NCBI GenBank assembly: GCA_013298625.1
Contig: JAAFIF010000103.1
Location: forward strand, 1 to 32,845
Origin: Myxococcales bacterium
GTDB taxonomy: Bacteria; Myxococcota_A; Polyangia; Polyangiales; Ga0077539
Direction: 5' to 3'
Length of the DNA stretch: 32,845 nt
Shown: one piece after another, positions 1 to 8,675 of the stretch
Position numbering within the stretch: the stretch's first letter is position 1
How the letters are laid out: each line of letters starts with the position of its first letter
Made by a program: the position numbers and the translations under genes
Notes under the pieces: generated by a model
Database searches by the model: none
Seen by the model: the letters and a program-made list of their open reading frames with translations, nothing else
What the model was told of the DNA's origin: nothing

Positions 1-31
1 TGGGACGACCGCGGGTATACCACTTCGGACG

Positions 32-52
32 AACGAGCGAGCGGCGCTCGTT
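32..52. other. Small inverted repeat upstream of the Nudix gene
   Basis: Perfect 8-bp arms AACGAGCG (32-39) and CGCTCGTT (45-52) flank a 5-base loop; a third T follows. It could be the end of a transcript entering from the left or an operator for the Nudix gene starting at 75. The T tract is too short for a confident intrinsic terminator. Confidence 0.3.
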
Positions 53-74
53 TGCCCGCGCGCGGACCCACACG

Positions 75-644
75 ATGAGCCGATTTCGCCGAGCGCAGAC
101 GAGCGCGCTGTTCGAGTCCTCGTGGCTGACGCTCTCGAAGCACGCTGTGCTCGGCGAGAGCGGCGAGCCGCTGCCGTTTCCCATCTACACGTTGGACATG
201 GGCGACTGGGTCAACGTCGTCGCGCTCACCGGCGCGCCCGGCGACGAGTCCATCGTCTTCGTCCGCCAACATCGCTTCGGAACACAATCTCGCTCCCTCG
301 AAATCCCCGGCGGCCTCGTCGACGCGGGCGAAGCGCCCCTGCGCGCCGCGCAGCGCGAGCTCGAAGAAGAGACCGGATACACCTCGGGCGAGTGGAGCGC
401 GCTCAGCTGGAGCTTTCCCAACCCCGCGCTGCAGTCGAACAAGCTGTACATGTTCGTCGCGCGCGGCTGCGAGCGCACCAGCGCCGTGCAGCTCGACCCG
501 CTCGAAGACTGCGAGGTCGAGCTCGTCGCGTATCGCGAGCTGCCTACGCTGCTCGCGCGCGGCGAAATCCGGCACGCCCTCGTGCTCGTCGCGCTATACG
601 AACTCTTGCTGGCCGACCGCGGCCTGAAGGTATCGGGACCATGA
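75..644 (+). CDS. Nudix hydrolase
   Basis: A 189-residue soluble protein of the ADP-ribose pyrophosphatase-like Nudix class, which hydrolyses nucleoside diphosphates linked to another moiety using Mg2+. The Nudix box is complete at residues 80-102: G80, E86 and the R94-E-L-E-E-E-T-G101 helix fit GX5EX7REUXEEXGU exactly, so the enzyme should be active. The preceding IPGG and a following hydrophobic-aromatic strand are typical of the fold, and the length is usual for ADP-sugar or NDP-sugar pyrophosphatases. The start is ATG at 75. The stop overlaps the ATG of the next gene (ATGA), so the two are translationally coupled. The exact substrate cannot be read from the sequence. Confidence 0.93.
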   Translation: MSRFRRAQTSALFESSWLTLSKHAVLGESGEPLPFPIYTLDMGDWVNVVALTGAPGDESIVFVRQHRFGTQSRSLEIPGGLVDAGEAPLRAAQRELEEETGYTSGEWSALSWSFPNPALQSNKLYMFVARGCERTSAVQLDPLEDCEVELVAYRELPTLLARGEIRHALVLVALYELLLADRGLKVSGP

Positions 645-1027
645 GCGAGACCAACGAGAAGCCTGCATCCGTCCGCGTCGACGCGAAGCCTGTAGAGCCC
701 GCGCCGGCCGGCGCGACGCGTGCGCTGCACAAGCGAGCCACGCTGCTGACGGTGCTCACGAGCCCGCGCGCGTGGATGGCGTTCTTTCGCGACAAAAACG
801 CGCCCAAGCTGCCGAAGTTTCTCGCGCTGCTCGCGCTGATCTACATCGTCTCGCCTGTCGACGCGGTGCCCGAGGTGCTCGCCGGGCCCTTCGGTCTGCT
901 CGACGACCTCGGGCTCGGCACCATCGCCGCCACGTGGCTCGCGTCCATCGCGGCGAAGTACGAGAACAAGAAGGACGACGCGGCCGAGGCAGCAGCGATC
1001 AACGCGGCGAGCACGCCCTCGGGCTGA
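641..1027 (+). CDS. DUF1232 (YkvA-like) small membrane protein
   Basis: A 128-residue protein. Residues about 48-95 carry the DUF1232 signature: a hydrophobic helix with YIVSPVDAVPEV followed by GLLDDLG. Proteins of this family are small membrane-associated proteins of unknown function. The N-terminal 40 residues are polar and Ala/Pro-rich, and the tail is charged (ENKKDDAAEAA). I chose ATG 641 because it overlaps the stop of the Nudix gene by ATGA and removes an Arg-rich, non-protein-like upstream extension. It is convergent with the YkgJ-like gene ending at 1077, with 49 bp between them. Coupling to the Nudix gene suggests shared expression but not a shared function. Confidence 0.85.
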   Translation: MSETNEKPASVRVDAKPVEPAPAGATRALHKRATLLTVLTSPRAWMAFFRDKNAPKLPKFLALLALIYIVSPVDAVPEVLAGPFGLLDDLGLGTIAATWLASIAAKYENKKDDAAEAAAINAASTPSG

Positions 1028-1076
1028 GCTACCGCGCGCCATCAAAGCTGCCGCGTGACCCCCGCGCCGTCCCCGC

Positions 1077-1718
1077 TCAGTCCACCCAGCCGAACTCGTC
1101 GCGACGAGAGATCAAGCACGGCTCGGTCCCCGCAGGAAACCACCGGCAGTTGTCCGGCCGTCGCTCGTAGATGCCGCACAGCGTCCCGTTGAGGTGGACG
1201 CAGGCTCCCGTGCCCTTGTCGAGCGCGAGGAGCTTCACGCCCTTCTCCGTGCGGATGTACGGCTTCTTCACGAGGTCCGGGCGGTCTTTGCCTTCGAGCC
1301 TCGCGAGGTCTTCGTCGTCGAGCACGACCCTGTTGTTGATGCAGCAGGCCGCGCACGTCATGCAGTCGAGCTCGAGCTCTCGCGTCGACGTCGGGTACTT
1401 GCTGTCGCGCTCGCACCAGTGCTCGACCTCGTGCTCGTAGGCGCGCGCGACGCGCACCGTGGCGAGGCCCTTGGCGTGCCCGCGCGCGATGCGCTTGTAT
1501 TTCTCCAGGTAGACCGCGAGCATCGCCCAGTAGGCAGCCTCGGGCATCGCGTCTACGCCGCCCTCGTCGTCGAGCGGCAGCAAGAGCCACGCGGCGGGCC
1601 CTCCCTTGGCGGGGCGCCAGACCACCGCGCAGCCGCCCGAGCGCACCCACTCCGCGGCGTTGCCGAGAAACTTCTCTGTAAACGATCGCCACACCGGGCG
1701 GAGGATCTTCTCAGCCAT
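1077..1718 (-). CDS. YkgJ-family cysteine-cluster protein
   Basis: A 213-residue protein. The hallmark is C119-x-x-C-x-x-C-C126, followed by C173, C181, C191 and C201 in the pattern CxHL..LCGIYERRPDNCR typical of the YkgJ/UPF0153 'zinc- or iron-chelating' family. The family has no settled biochemical role; metal or Fe-S binding is inferred from the cysteines. The N-terminal 110 residues are extra to the usual core and rich in Trp and Arg. I chose ATG 1718, where MAEKILRPVW begins, because the frame upstream runs antisense-like through the VWA gene. Only 8 bp separate it from that gene's stop at 1727, so they are probably co-transcribed. Confidence 0.85.
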   Translation of the reverse strand: MAEKILRPVWRSFTEKFLGNAAEWVRSGGCAVVWRPAKGGPAAWLLLPLDDEGGVDAMPEAAYWAMLAVYLEKYKRIARGHAKGLATVRVARAYEHEVEHWCERDSKYPTSTRELELDCMTCAACCINNRVVLDDEDLARLEGKDRPDLVKKPYIRTEKGVKLLALDKGTGACVHLNGTLCGIYERRPDNCRWFPAGTEPCLISRRDEFGWVD

Positions 1719-1726
1719 GGTCGCGC

Positions 1727-2746
1727 TCAGTTTCCGCCGGACGCAGGCGTGCGACGCGCGGCCCCTTCGCCGCGGCGCACGTCGAAGTTGGGCGGCGTGT
1801 TGGGGTCGCAGTTGGGGCCGAAGCCCGTCGCGTCGAACTGATACTCGATCGATCCTCGCGCGCCGTCGGTGGTGGATGCTTCGACGCGCACGCGGTGCTG
1901 CCCCGCGCGAGCCGGAGAGCAGTACGAGAAGAGGTAGTAGCGCTGCGTCGCCGCTTCGATCTGCGTGGCGATTTGCTCGAACGCCGTGCGCACCGCGGCG
2001 GGGTCCGTCTGCAGCACCGCGCCGTTGCGTCCGAGCTCGCGCAGCTCGCCCTGGTCGAGGTCCGCGCCGACGCCGATGGAGAAGACCGAGTGCTGCGAAC
2101 CCCGAACGGCCTCCATCATCTGGTCGCGCGTGACGCGGGCGGCGCGGTCGGTTCCGTCGGTGAAGACCACGAGCGTGCCGAACTTGAGGGGCTGCGTGGC
2201 CGAGGCGAGCGAGCGGTCGAGCTGCTGAAGCCCTGCCACGACGGCGCCGTGCAAATTCGTGGACGGATCGCGGGGGCGATAGTTGGTCAGCGCGTTGATG
2301 CCCGCCGCCGCTCCGCCCGCGCTCTCCGTGAAGGGGACGACCGGCGTCAGCGTCGGCGACCCGTCGAACGCGTACACCGCCACGCGCTGCTGGCGCTCGA
2401 CGCGCTCGACGAACACCCGCGCCGCCTCTTGCAGCTGCGGAATCTGTCCGCTCTCCGTCACCGACCCGGACATATCCATCAGCAACAGCGTGTAGTGAAC
2501 GGCGGCCACCTGCGGGTTCAAGATCGTCTGCCGCGACTCGAGCGCGGACACCGGGCGATCGTCCTCGTAGATGGTGTAGCGATCCGCGGTCAGTCCGCCC
2601 ACAGGCTGACCGTTGGTGCGGTCGACGCTGAAGTACATCGCGACGTTGCTCGGCCGTCGGACGCTCGAGTTGATCAGGTTGAGTCTGAGCCCAGCGCAGC
2701 CTGTGAGCGCGACGGCCATCGCCGCCGTGAGCAGTGTCCTCTTCAT
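1727..2746 (-). CDS. von Willebrand factor A domain lipoprotein
   Basis: A 339-residue protein. Residues 1-17 form a lipoprotein signal (MKRTLLTAAMAVALTGC), with Cys17 the likely lipidated residue. The VWA domain runs from about 84 to 270. Its MIDAS residues are present: D91-M-S93-G-S95, T163 in the PSTNLHG loop and D197 in VVFTDGTD. Such domains bind partner proteins through Mg2+. The protein should sit in the periplasm or outer membrane, anchored by lipid. About 60 residues before the VWA domain resemble the small beta domain often found N-terminal to it in myxobacterial homologues. The gene starts at ATG 2746, 49 bp after the dikinase-like gene, in the same minus-strand run. Confidence 0.9.
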   Translation of the reverse strand: MKRTLLTAAMAVALTGCAGLRLNLINSSVRRPSNVAMYFSVDRTNGQPVGGLTADRYTIYEDDRPVSALESRQTILNPQVAAVHYTLLLMDMSGSVTESGQIPQLQEAARVFVERVERQQRVAVYAFDGSPTLTPVVPFTESAGGAAAGINALTNYRPRDPSTNLHGAVVAGLQQLDRSLASATQPLKFGTLVVFTDGTDRAARVTRDQMMEAVRGSQHSVFSIGVGADLDQGELRELGRNGAVLQTDPAAVRTAFEQIATQIEAATQRYYLFSYCSPARAGQHRVRVEASTTDGARGSIEYQFDATGFGPNCDPNTPPNFDVRRGEGAARRTPASGGN

Positions 2747-2795
2747 GAGGGTCGCGAGTGTACACCGCGCCCGCCGATCGCCCGCGAAAACTGCG

Positions 2796-5615
2796 CTACC
2801 TGCGCGCGCGCTCGGCGAGGATCGTCGCGAGGTAGTCGCTCGGCGTCGAGAAGAGCAGCTCGGTTCTGCACGTCGCGACGCCGCTCGCGCGACGCAGCGC
2901 GCGCTCGAAGGTGAGCGTGCGACTCGCGTCGAGCGTGAGCCGATCGAAGCCCGCGTGCACTGGATCCACCGCGGTCAACACCGTCGCTCGCTCGCTCGCT
3001 TCGGTGCGGATTTGCCAGTGTTCGAGGCGGAGTTCGTCGGTGTTTCCGATGCCCGAAGCGCGCGCGCCGTGAAGGCCGAAGGTCACCTCGACGTCCATCG
3101 CGCGCTCTGCGTAGCCCACGTCCGGCGGCATCACGCGATCGGTGTAGACCCGCAGTCGCTCGACGAACACTCTGCCCGCGCCGACGTCGGCTTCGCAGCG
3201 CTCTCGCTCGACCCTGCGCGCGCGGGCGATCACCTCGCGGGGGACAGGCCAGCGCTCGACGCCGTCGAGCCTCACGCGCGACGCGGGCTCGAGCGTGCGC
3301 ACTTGCTTGAGCACCATTCGCGCAGGCGCCCGAACGCCGTCCCTGCGCGCCGGCCATCCCTCGCTCACCTCGTGAAACTCGAAATCGAGCGTGAGGCTCC
3401 GTCGCTGCTGACCGCGGGTCAGCGTGGAGTTCTCGCGAGAGATCCACGCGTCGCTCACCGCGCGGGTCTGCGCGAAGAGCGCGCGCGCAGCGTCGTCGGT
3501 CATGAGCTCTCTCGCCGGCGCGAGCGTCGATCGTCGCCCTCGCTCGACGCGCAGCTGCCCGTCGGACCGGCGCGCGAGCACGGTGAGCACCTCGGGGAGC
3601 TTGTTGGGATCGGGGTTCGCCACGCTCTCGGCGCCGAGCTGAACGTTGATCGTGAGCGCCGCGAGGTCGTCGCTGTTCGGCGGCAAGAGGGTGAAGGTGC
3701 ACACGCCCGTCGTGCGCTCGATCGCGTCGTCGAAGCGCGGATGCACCGCGACCGCCATCGCTGCGGACAAGTGATCGATGCGCTCGCCGCGGCGCTCTTC
3801 GAAGGCCTCGAAGCCCCAAAACGAGCCCCACACTTTGCGGATCGCGCGCTCGATGGACTTGTTGCGATCCGAGGCAGCGGGCTGCGCCGAGGGGTCGAGA
3901 AAGCCCGTAAACGACTCGTAGAGCCCCGCGCCGTTGAACCCTTCGATGTCCTCGGCGTTGGACGACGAGCGAAACCGAATCCCTTGCGTGGGCGCGAGGT
4001 GCGCGTACGCCGTGGTGAGCGCGCGACGGATCTCGCTGAGCGCCGCGGGCGCGATGGGCGTGCGCTCGATGAGCCCGCGTACGCCGTCGCCGCGGGCGAG
4101 GTCGCCGAGGGCCGTGCTCGATCCGAGCGGGTCGCAGAAGGCCTCTGCGAACTCGCGGTCGGCCTGCCGCGGGTGGCGCGAGAGATACTTCGCGCGGCCC
4201 TCGAGGACCATCTCGCGCACGCGCGGGTCGCCGTCGAACTCGGCGCTCTCGATCGCCGCTCGAACGCGGTCGAGCAGCGGCGCGAGGTGCTCGGAGTACG
4301 CGCGCGTGGTGATGGCCAACGGCCGGTCGGGGATCGCCAGTCCGGGGGTGTGGGTGAGGGCGATGAAGCCCGAGGACTTTCCGCCGATGGACGCCGCGAG
4401 CGCTGGGATTCGAGCGGGCGATTGCTCGCTGAGGTCGAGCACGTACGCGAGCTGCGAGGGATCGGGGGTCTGCACTCGGCGCGGCGTGCGCTCGGTCATC
4501 GAGCGGTACCGCTGCAGCTCTTGCTCGGTGAGCGCCGTCACGGACACGTCGCTCGCGCCGCGCGCGGCGAAGACGACCGGAGCGTAGCCGCGCGCGAGCT
4601 GCATGAGCATCGGGTCTTCGAGGGCGCCCGCGAGCATGGCGTTGGGGATTCCTCGGTTGCGCGCGAGGAGATTGATGTGCGCGAGCGGTGTCTGCGGGAC
4701 GGCCGTGAGCACGCCTGCGGCGGGCGGCAACAGGTCCGGCGATCGCTCGAACACCAGGATCTGCTCGGGCGTGCTCGCGGGCAGCCCTTCGTTCGCTCGG
4801 ACGAAGCGCAGGTATCCCGCGGTGATTCCCTCGCTGTAGACCTCGCGCGTCCCCCGCGGGACGAGCTCGTCGTAGCGCAGCACTTTGTCGAACCCCGTGA
4901 GCCGCGCGCGGATCATCTGCCGCGCGAGCTCTTCTTGCGGCTGCGAACGGACGAGATAATGCAGGTCGTTGGCGATCGAGGGCGGCAAGTGCGCGCGCAG
5001 GTGCGCGTAGAACACCATGAGCTCGTCGTGCGTCGCGCCGTCGTTGAACTCGAGCTCGAAGGCCCAGCGTCGCGCGGTCGAGCCTTGCGCTGGGGGCAGC
5101 GAGAGCAGCGTTCCGAGCCCGAAGCGGCGAGAGCGTCCGAAGGCGCGCTCGTAGAAGCGCGGGGAGTACAGCCTGCCGTCGCTGTACATCACCAGGTCGA
5201 GCGGATACTCCGCTTGCTCGGCGGCCCACTGGTAGACCGCGGGGATGTTGGCGAACGCGCGCGCTCGAAAGGGCTCGGTCTCGTCGCCGTCGACGAGGGC
5301 GCCGTTGAGCAGACGAAACCAGTACCACTCGTCGTGGAGCTTGAAGAAGTTGCTGTCGTAGAAGCGCAGCCGCCTGCGATCGGGCGCGGTGAAATCCGTG
5401 ATGATGAACTTCACCGCGCGCAGCATCCCCTCGTTGCGAGAGAGCCTCGCGAACGCCTCTTCGCTCTCGATCCGAGGGACGGTGTGATCGTCGAACGCCG
5501 CCGAGCGCGCGCGCAGCGCGGGGTCGTCGAGGTGTCGCGTCGTGCGGCACTGCGTTGCGGAGGCTGCGATCAACGCGAGCAGCGGCAACGTCACGCGGAG
5601 GGGTGTGGGGCGCAT
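2796..5615 (-). CDS. Exported PEP/pyruvate dikinase-like protein (swivelling-His domain before ATP-grasp)
   Basis: A 939-residue protein. Residues 1-20 look like a Sec signal; Cys23 follows, but the lipobox (ATQC) is poor, so a lipoprotein is uncertain. Residues about 290-330 resemble a phosphohistidine swivelling domain, with H313 in PQTPLAHINLLARNRGIPN. Residues about 405-680 are a PPDK/PEP-synthase ATP-grasp domain: IGGKSSG at 410-416, RSSSNAED at 549-556, AGLYESF at 563-569 and AIRKVWGSFW at 591-600. The His motif therefore comes before the ATP-grasp, as in plant glucan water dikinase, not after it as in PEP synthase; AGLYES also resembles the former. I see no C-terminal PEP-binding barrel; the last 230 residues look beta-rich. 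I recall related 'PEP/pyruvate-binding' proteins with a PQTPLSH motif in deltaproteobacteria, none with a function I know. The substrate is unknown. Confidence 0.85.
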   Translation of the reverse strand: MRPTPLRVTLPLLALIAASATQCRTTRHLDDPALRARSAAFDDHTVPRIESEEAFARLSRNEGMLRAVKFIITDFTAPDRRRLRFYDSNFFKLHDEWYWFRLLNGALVDGDETEPFRARAFANIPAVYQWAAEQAEYPLDLVMYSDGRLYSPRFYERAFGRSRRFGLGTLLSLPPAQGSTARRWAFELEFNDGATHDELMVFYAHLRAHLPPSIANDLHYLVRSQPQEELARQMIRARLTGFDKVLRYDELVPRGTREVYSEGITAGYLRFVRANEGLPASTPEQILVFERSPDLLPPAAGVLTAVPQTPLAHINLLARNRGIPNAMLAGALEDPMLMQLARGYAPVVFAARGASDVSVTALTEQELQRYRSMTERTPRRVQTPDPSQLAYVLDLSEQSPARIPALAASIGGKSSGFIALTHTPGLAIPDRPLAITTRAYSEHLAPLLDRVRAAIESAEFDGDPRVREMVLEGRAKYLSRHPRQADREFAEAFCDPLGSSTALGDLARGDGVRGLIERTPIAPAALSEIRRALTTAYAHLAPTQGIRFRSSSNAEDIEGFNGAGLYESFTGFLDPSAQPAASDRNKSIERAIRKVWGSFWGFEAFEERRGERIDHLSAAMAVAVHPRFDDAIERTTGVCTFTLLPPNSDDLAALTINVQLGAESVANPDPNKLPEVLTVLARRSDGQLRVERGRRSTLAPARELMTDDAARALFAQTRAVSDAWISRENSTLTRGQQRRSLTLDFEFHEVSEGWPARRDGVRAPARMVLKQVRTLEPASRVRLDGVERWPVPREVIARARRVERERCEADVGAGRVFVERLRVYTDRVMPPDVGYAERAMDVEVTFGLHGARASGIGNTDELRLEHWQIRTEASERATVLTAVDPVHAGFDRLTLDASRTLTFERALRRASGVATCRTELLFSTPSDYLATILAERARR

Positions 5616-5673
5616 CGCTCGTTCTGACGATTGTGCGCCGGTCGGCCTTGGCGTTCTATGGCCTGTCGCGCGG

Positions 5674-6987
5674 TCAGTGCTCGGCCCCCGAGGACTCGCG
5701 CTTGCCGGCCTCGCCGCTCTTTACGAGGGCGAAGCGAAGCAGCACCGGGCCGATCAGCTCGTTGATGGTGATCACCGCGAGGATCAGCGCGCGCGCGCTC
5801 GCGCCCCACCCAGGAAAATGCGCGGCGAGCAGCTGCGCCAGCCCCACGGACACCCCCGCCTGCGGAACGAGCCCCAGCGAGAGCCACCGACGGACGGCGG
5901 GCTCGCTCTGGGCGAGGGTGGTTCCGATCCGCGCGCCTGCGGCCAGCGACGCCGCGCGCAGCGCGAAGATCGCCAGCGCGTACGGCCACAGCGTGGCCAG
6001 ATCGTGCAAGTGCAGCTTGGCCCCCGCGAGCGCGAAGAACACCGCGAAGATCGGCAGCGTCGCCGGCGCGATCTCTCGATGAACGACCTCGCCCGAGATC
6101 CCCAGGGCGTTCTCGAGCACCAGCCCCGCGGTCAAGCAAATGATCAGCACGTCCAAGTGCAGCCGCGCGCCGACCTCTGCGCTGACCAGGCAGAGCGCCA
6201 CCACCACGAGGCTCACTTGCGTCCCTACGCGCTTGATGAACTGCGCCAGCAGCCACGCCATCACCGCGCCCGCCAACATCGAGCCGAAGATCTCGATGAA
6301 GAGCTGCGCGATCGGGTGGATGCTGTCCGCGCCGCTCGCGCCGAACACGCTCGTGGCGAGCCCGTGCACCAGCGCGAACAGCACGATGATCGCGATGTCC
6401 GCGAGCACCACCACGCCGAGGACCATCTCCGAGAGCGGCCCCGCGCTGCCCGTCTCGGACAAGATCGCGAGCGCGACCGCGGGAGAGAGCGACGCGAACA
6501 CGACGCCCAGCGTGACCGCCGCGGTGACCCTTTGCGCCGTGAGCATCCCCGCGAGAAAGGGCAGCCGCGGCGCCATGAGAAAGCAGAAGCCGCCGCACAG
6601 CAAGATCGCGAGCGGGATCGCGACGCCGCTCACGAGCAAGATCGCCCGCAGCCTGGGCCTGAGCTTCGCGATGTTGATCTCGCTCCCGGCCGAGAGGGCG
6701 ATGAGACCGACCGCCACGCCGTTGACGATCTCGAGCGACGCGACCATGCGCGCGTTGACGTAGTCGAGCACGTCCGGGCCGCACAGCAGCCCCGTGAGCA
6801 GATAGCCCGTGAGCCTCGGGAGGCCCACGGCGGCGAACGCGTTTCCCGCTTGAATCGCAGCGAGGACGAGAAAGCCCACGGCGAGGGCGACGCCCGTGCT
6901 GCCCGGCGCGCCGACGGCGGGGGCGAACGCGCGGGCGCTTCCCATCAGGGCGAGCACGACGATGAAGAGCGCGAGGGGACGGATCAC
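5674..6987 (-). CDS. Cation/proton antiporter, CPA2-like (second of a tandem pair)
   Basis: A 437-residue integral membrane protein with about 12-13 hydrophobic segments across its length, matching the Na+/H+ exchanger fold. Recognisable family landmarks are TGYLLTGLLCGP at 60-71, SLSPAVALAI at 166-175, a membrane aspartate D197 in VVVLADIAII, and the C-terminal LGLVPQAGVSVGLA followed by INELIGPVLLRFAL. It should exchange H+ for Na+ or K+ across the inner membrane. The ion-site pair here is Ala-Asp, not Asp-Asp. I chose GTG 6987 because it overlaps the stop of the upstream antiporter gene (GTGA); the longer frame adds an Arg-rich stretch unlike protein. The pairing suggests translational coupling and perhaps a heteromeric transporter. 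Confidence 0.9.
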   Translation of the reverse strand: MIRPLALFIVVLALMGSARAFAPAVGAPGSTGVALAVGFLVLAAIQAGNAFAAVGLPRLTGYLLTGLLCGPDVLDYVNARMVASLEIVNGVAVGLIALSAGSEINIAKLRPRLRAILLVSGVAIPLAILLCGGFCFLMAPRLPFLAGMLTAQRVTAAVTLGVVFASLSPAVALAILSETGSAGPLSEMVLGVVVLADIAIIVLFALVHGLATSVFGASGADSIHPIAQLFIEIFGSMLAGAVMAWLLAQFIKRVGTQVSLVVVALCLVSAEVGARLHLDVLIICLTAGLVLENALGISGEVVHREIAPATLPIFAVFFALAGAKLHLHDLATLWPYALAIFALRAASLAAGARIGTTLAQSEPAVRRWLSLGLVPQAGVSVGLAQLLAAHFPGWGASARALILAVITINELIGPVLLRFALVKSGEAGKRESSGAEH

Positions 6988-8558
6988 AGCAGCACCTCGT
7001 CGTCGTCTCGATCGGTGTCGGCGGGCGCGTCGCTGAGCTCGAGCTCGGGCGGGGGCGGCTCGCGTCGCTTCCACGCTGCGACGAACAGCTGCGTGAACAG
7101 CTCGGCGATCAGCGCGCCGAAGAGCACCACGCTCTCGTAGAGCGGGTCGAAGTCAGGGTACAGATTGCGCGCCGTCACCACCACGGCGACGGCGACGACG
7201 CTCGAGGGTTGCAGCGCGATCGCGACGAGCGACGAGGGCGCACCCGGCAGCGGTCGAACGCGAGGCGCGAGCAATTTTGCAGCCGTTCGCGCTGCGACGT
7301 AGGCCGCGAGCAACACGAGCACCTGCGCGCTCGCGACGCTCCACGTCGCGCCGACGACCGCGAAGAACGTGAGGTAGATGGGGCGCTCGAGCCTCAACAA
7401 GAGCTGCGCAAAGTCATCGCCCTCGCGCTCGCGCAGGCTCGCCACGATGACGCCCGCGCAGAACGCGACCACCAGCGGCGAGAACCCGAGGTACTGCGCC
7501 ATCCCAGCGGAGAACGCGACGCCGCCGAACGTGAGCGCGGATCGCTCGTTGTCCGATCGCGCAGCGGAGCGCGACGCGAGCAGCAGAAAGCCCAAGCACG
7601 CGCCCATGCCCACCTGCAAGAACACCCAGCCGAGCGGCGGCAGCGCGAATCGCTCGCGTCCGAGCGGACGAAAGATCGCCGTGACGATCGCGAGCACGAC
7701 CATCGGCACGGCGTCGTCGAGGCGCGTGGACGCGCGCACGGCCTTCGACGCTTCGGCGGTGAGCGCTCCTGCTCGCTCGAGCGCGCGCGCGCCGCTCGGG
7801 GCGCTGACGGCGGCGCAGGCGCCGATCAACAGGGCGTCGCGGATCAGCGTGCTCGAGAGCGGCCAGTGAAAGGGCACGAGAACCAGCATCGTCGCCATGC
7901 CCGTGGCGATCAGCGTGAGGCCCGTCGCGGTGGTGACGAAGAGCCCAGTGCCCTTGGTGATGCGGTCGAACGAGCGCACGTCGAACTCGGCGCCGACGCG
8001 AAACCCGATCCATCCCAAACCGAAGTCCATCACCGGGCGCAGGTCCGCGACCACCGACGGAGAGAGCACTCCGAGCACGGGGTGCCTCGCGATGGCGCCG
8101 AGCGCGATGAACGGCAGCGCTGCGGTGGCGAACATTCCGAAGCCCGCGCTCTTCTCGAAGGCGCGCACGCGCGGGTGCGCCGCGAGGATGGCCAACGCGA
8201 AGAGCGCGCACAGCCCGAACGCCACGCGGGCTACTTGTCCCGCGGGAAGCCGCCGCCGTGGCGCGGGCGGCGCGCGGGCTTCGGTCGTCGATGCGTCCGG
8301 CGGCGCTGTGCTCAGCGCGTCCGTGGGCGCGACGTCGAGCGCTGCATCACGATGCACCACGAGCGATTCACCATCGACAGCCGCGCGTTCGCTGGCGTCC
8401 GTCGCGACGTCGCTCGCGGCGTCGTCAGCGTGCGCCGCGATCGCTGCGTCGAGCGAGCTCTGCGCTGTTGCTGCGCGCGGCGTGAAGAGCACCGCGAGCG
8501 CCGAGAGCGCTGCGATCGCAAGCCACGTCGCGGTCATCCCGTGCGTACGAGCGAGCAT
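6984..8558 (-). CDS. Cation/proton antiporter-like protein with secreted N-terminal head (first of a tandem pair)
   Basis: A 524-residue protein. Residues 1-32 look like a cleavable signal peptide ending in AATAQ. Residues 33-105 are a soluble, Asp/Ala-rich, low-complexity stretch that should lie outside the cytoplasm. About 12 hydrophobic segments follow from residue 107, with exchanger-type sequence: DFGLGWIGFRVGAEFD at 178-193, SAPSGARALERAG at 252-264 and the ion-binding pair D281-D282 in RLDDAVPMVVLA. A charged tail (about 497-524) ends in DRDDDEVLL. Asp-Asp pairs are typical of electrogenic antiporters. ATG 8558 is used; an internal ATG at 8537 would give a tidier signal peptide. Its stop overlaps the start of the second antiporter. 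The 117-bp gap upstream may hold the promoter for both. Confidence 0.85.
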   Translation of the reverse strand: MLARTHGMTATWLAIAALSALAVLFTPRAATAQSSLDAAIAAHADDAASDVATDASERAAVDGESLVVHRDAALDVAPTDALSTAPPDASTTEARAPPAPRRRLPAGQVARVAFGLCALFALAILAAHPRVRAFEKSAGFGMFATAALPFIALGAIARHPVLGVLSPSVVADLRPVMDFGLGWIGFRVGAEFDVRSFDRITKGTGLFVTTATGLTLIATGMATMLVLVPFHWPLSSTLIRDALLIGACAAVSAPSGARALERAGALTAEASKAVRASTRLDDAVPMVVLAIVTAIFRPLGRERFALPPLGWVFLQVGMGACLGFLLLASRSAARSDNERSALTFGGVAFSAGMAQYLGFSPLVVAFCAGVIVASLREREGDDFAQLLLRLERPIYLTFFAVVGATWSVASAQVLVLLAAYVAARTAAKLLAPRVRPLPGAPSSLVAIALQPSSVVAVAVVVTARNLYPDFDPLYESVVLFGALIAELFTQLFVAAWKRREPPPPELELSDAPADTDRDDDEVLL

Positions 8559-8607
8559 CGAACCGAAGGGTCACCGCTCTCGCGCGAACGAGCAAGCGCC
8601 AAGCAAA

Positions 8608-8623
8608 CCGCGGAATATCGCGG
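8608..8623 (-). terminator. Possible weak terminator or operator after the 8676 lipoprotein gene
   Basis: In the 117-bp gap between the lipoprotein and antiporter genes, CCGCG (8608-8612) and CGCGG (8619-8623) are inverted around an A/T-rich 6-base loop. Read on the minus strand the hairpin is followed by TTTGCTT. With only five pairs and a three-T tail it is a weak terminator candidate. It could equally be an operator for the antiporter pair. Confidence 0.22.
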
Positions 8624-8675
8624 CGCCGTCGCGATGGCGCACCACAATTCAAGATCTCGCGACCGATGCGCGCGC

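Noticed and set aside
2613..5627. A 1004-codon open frame on the plus strand across the dikinase-like gene
   Set aside because: It is antisense to a gene with clear domains; the translation is Arg/Glu/Ala-rich without motifs, as expected of antisense frames at this GC content.
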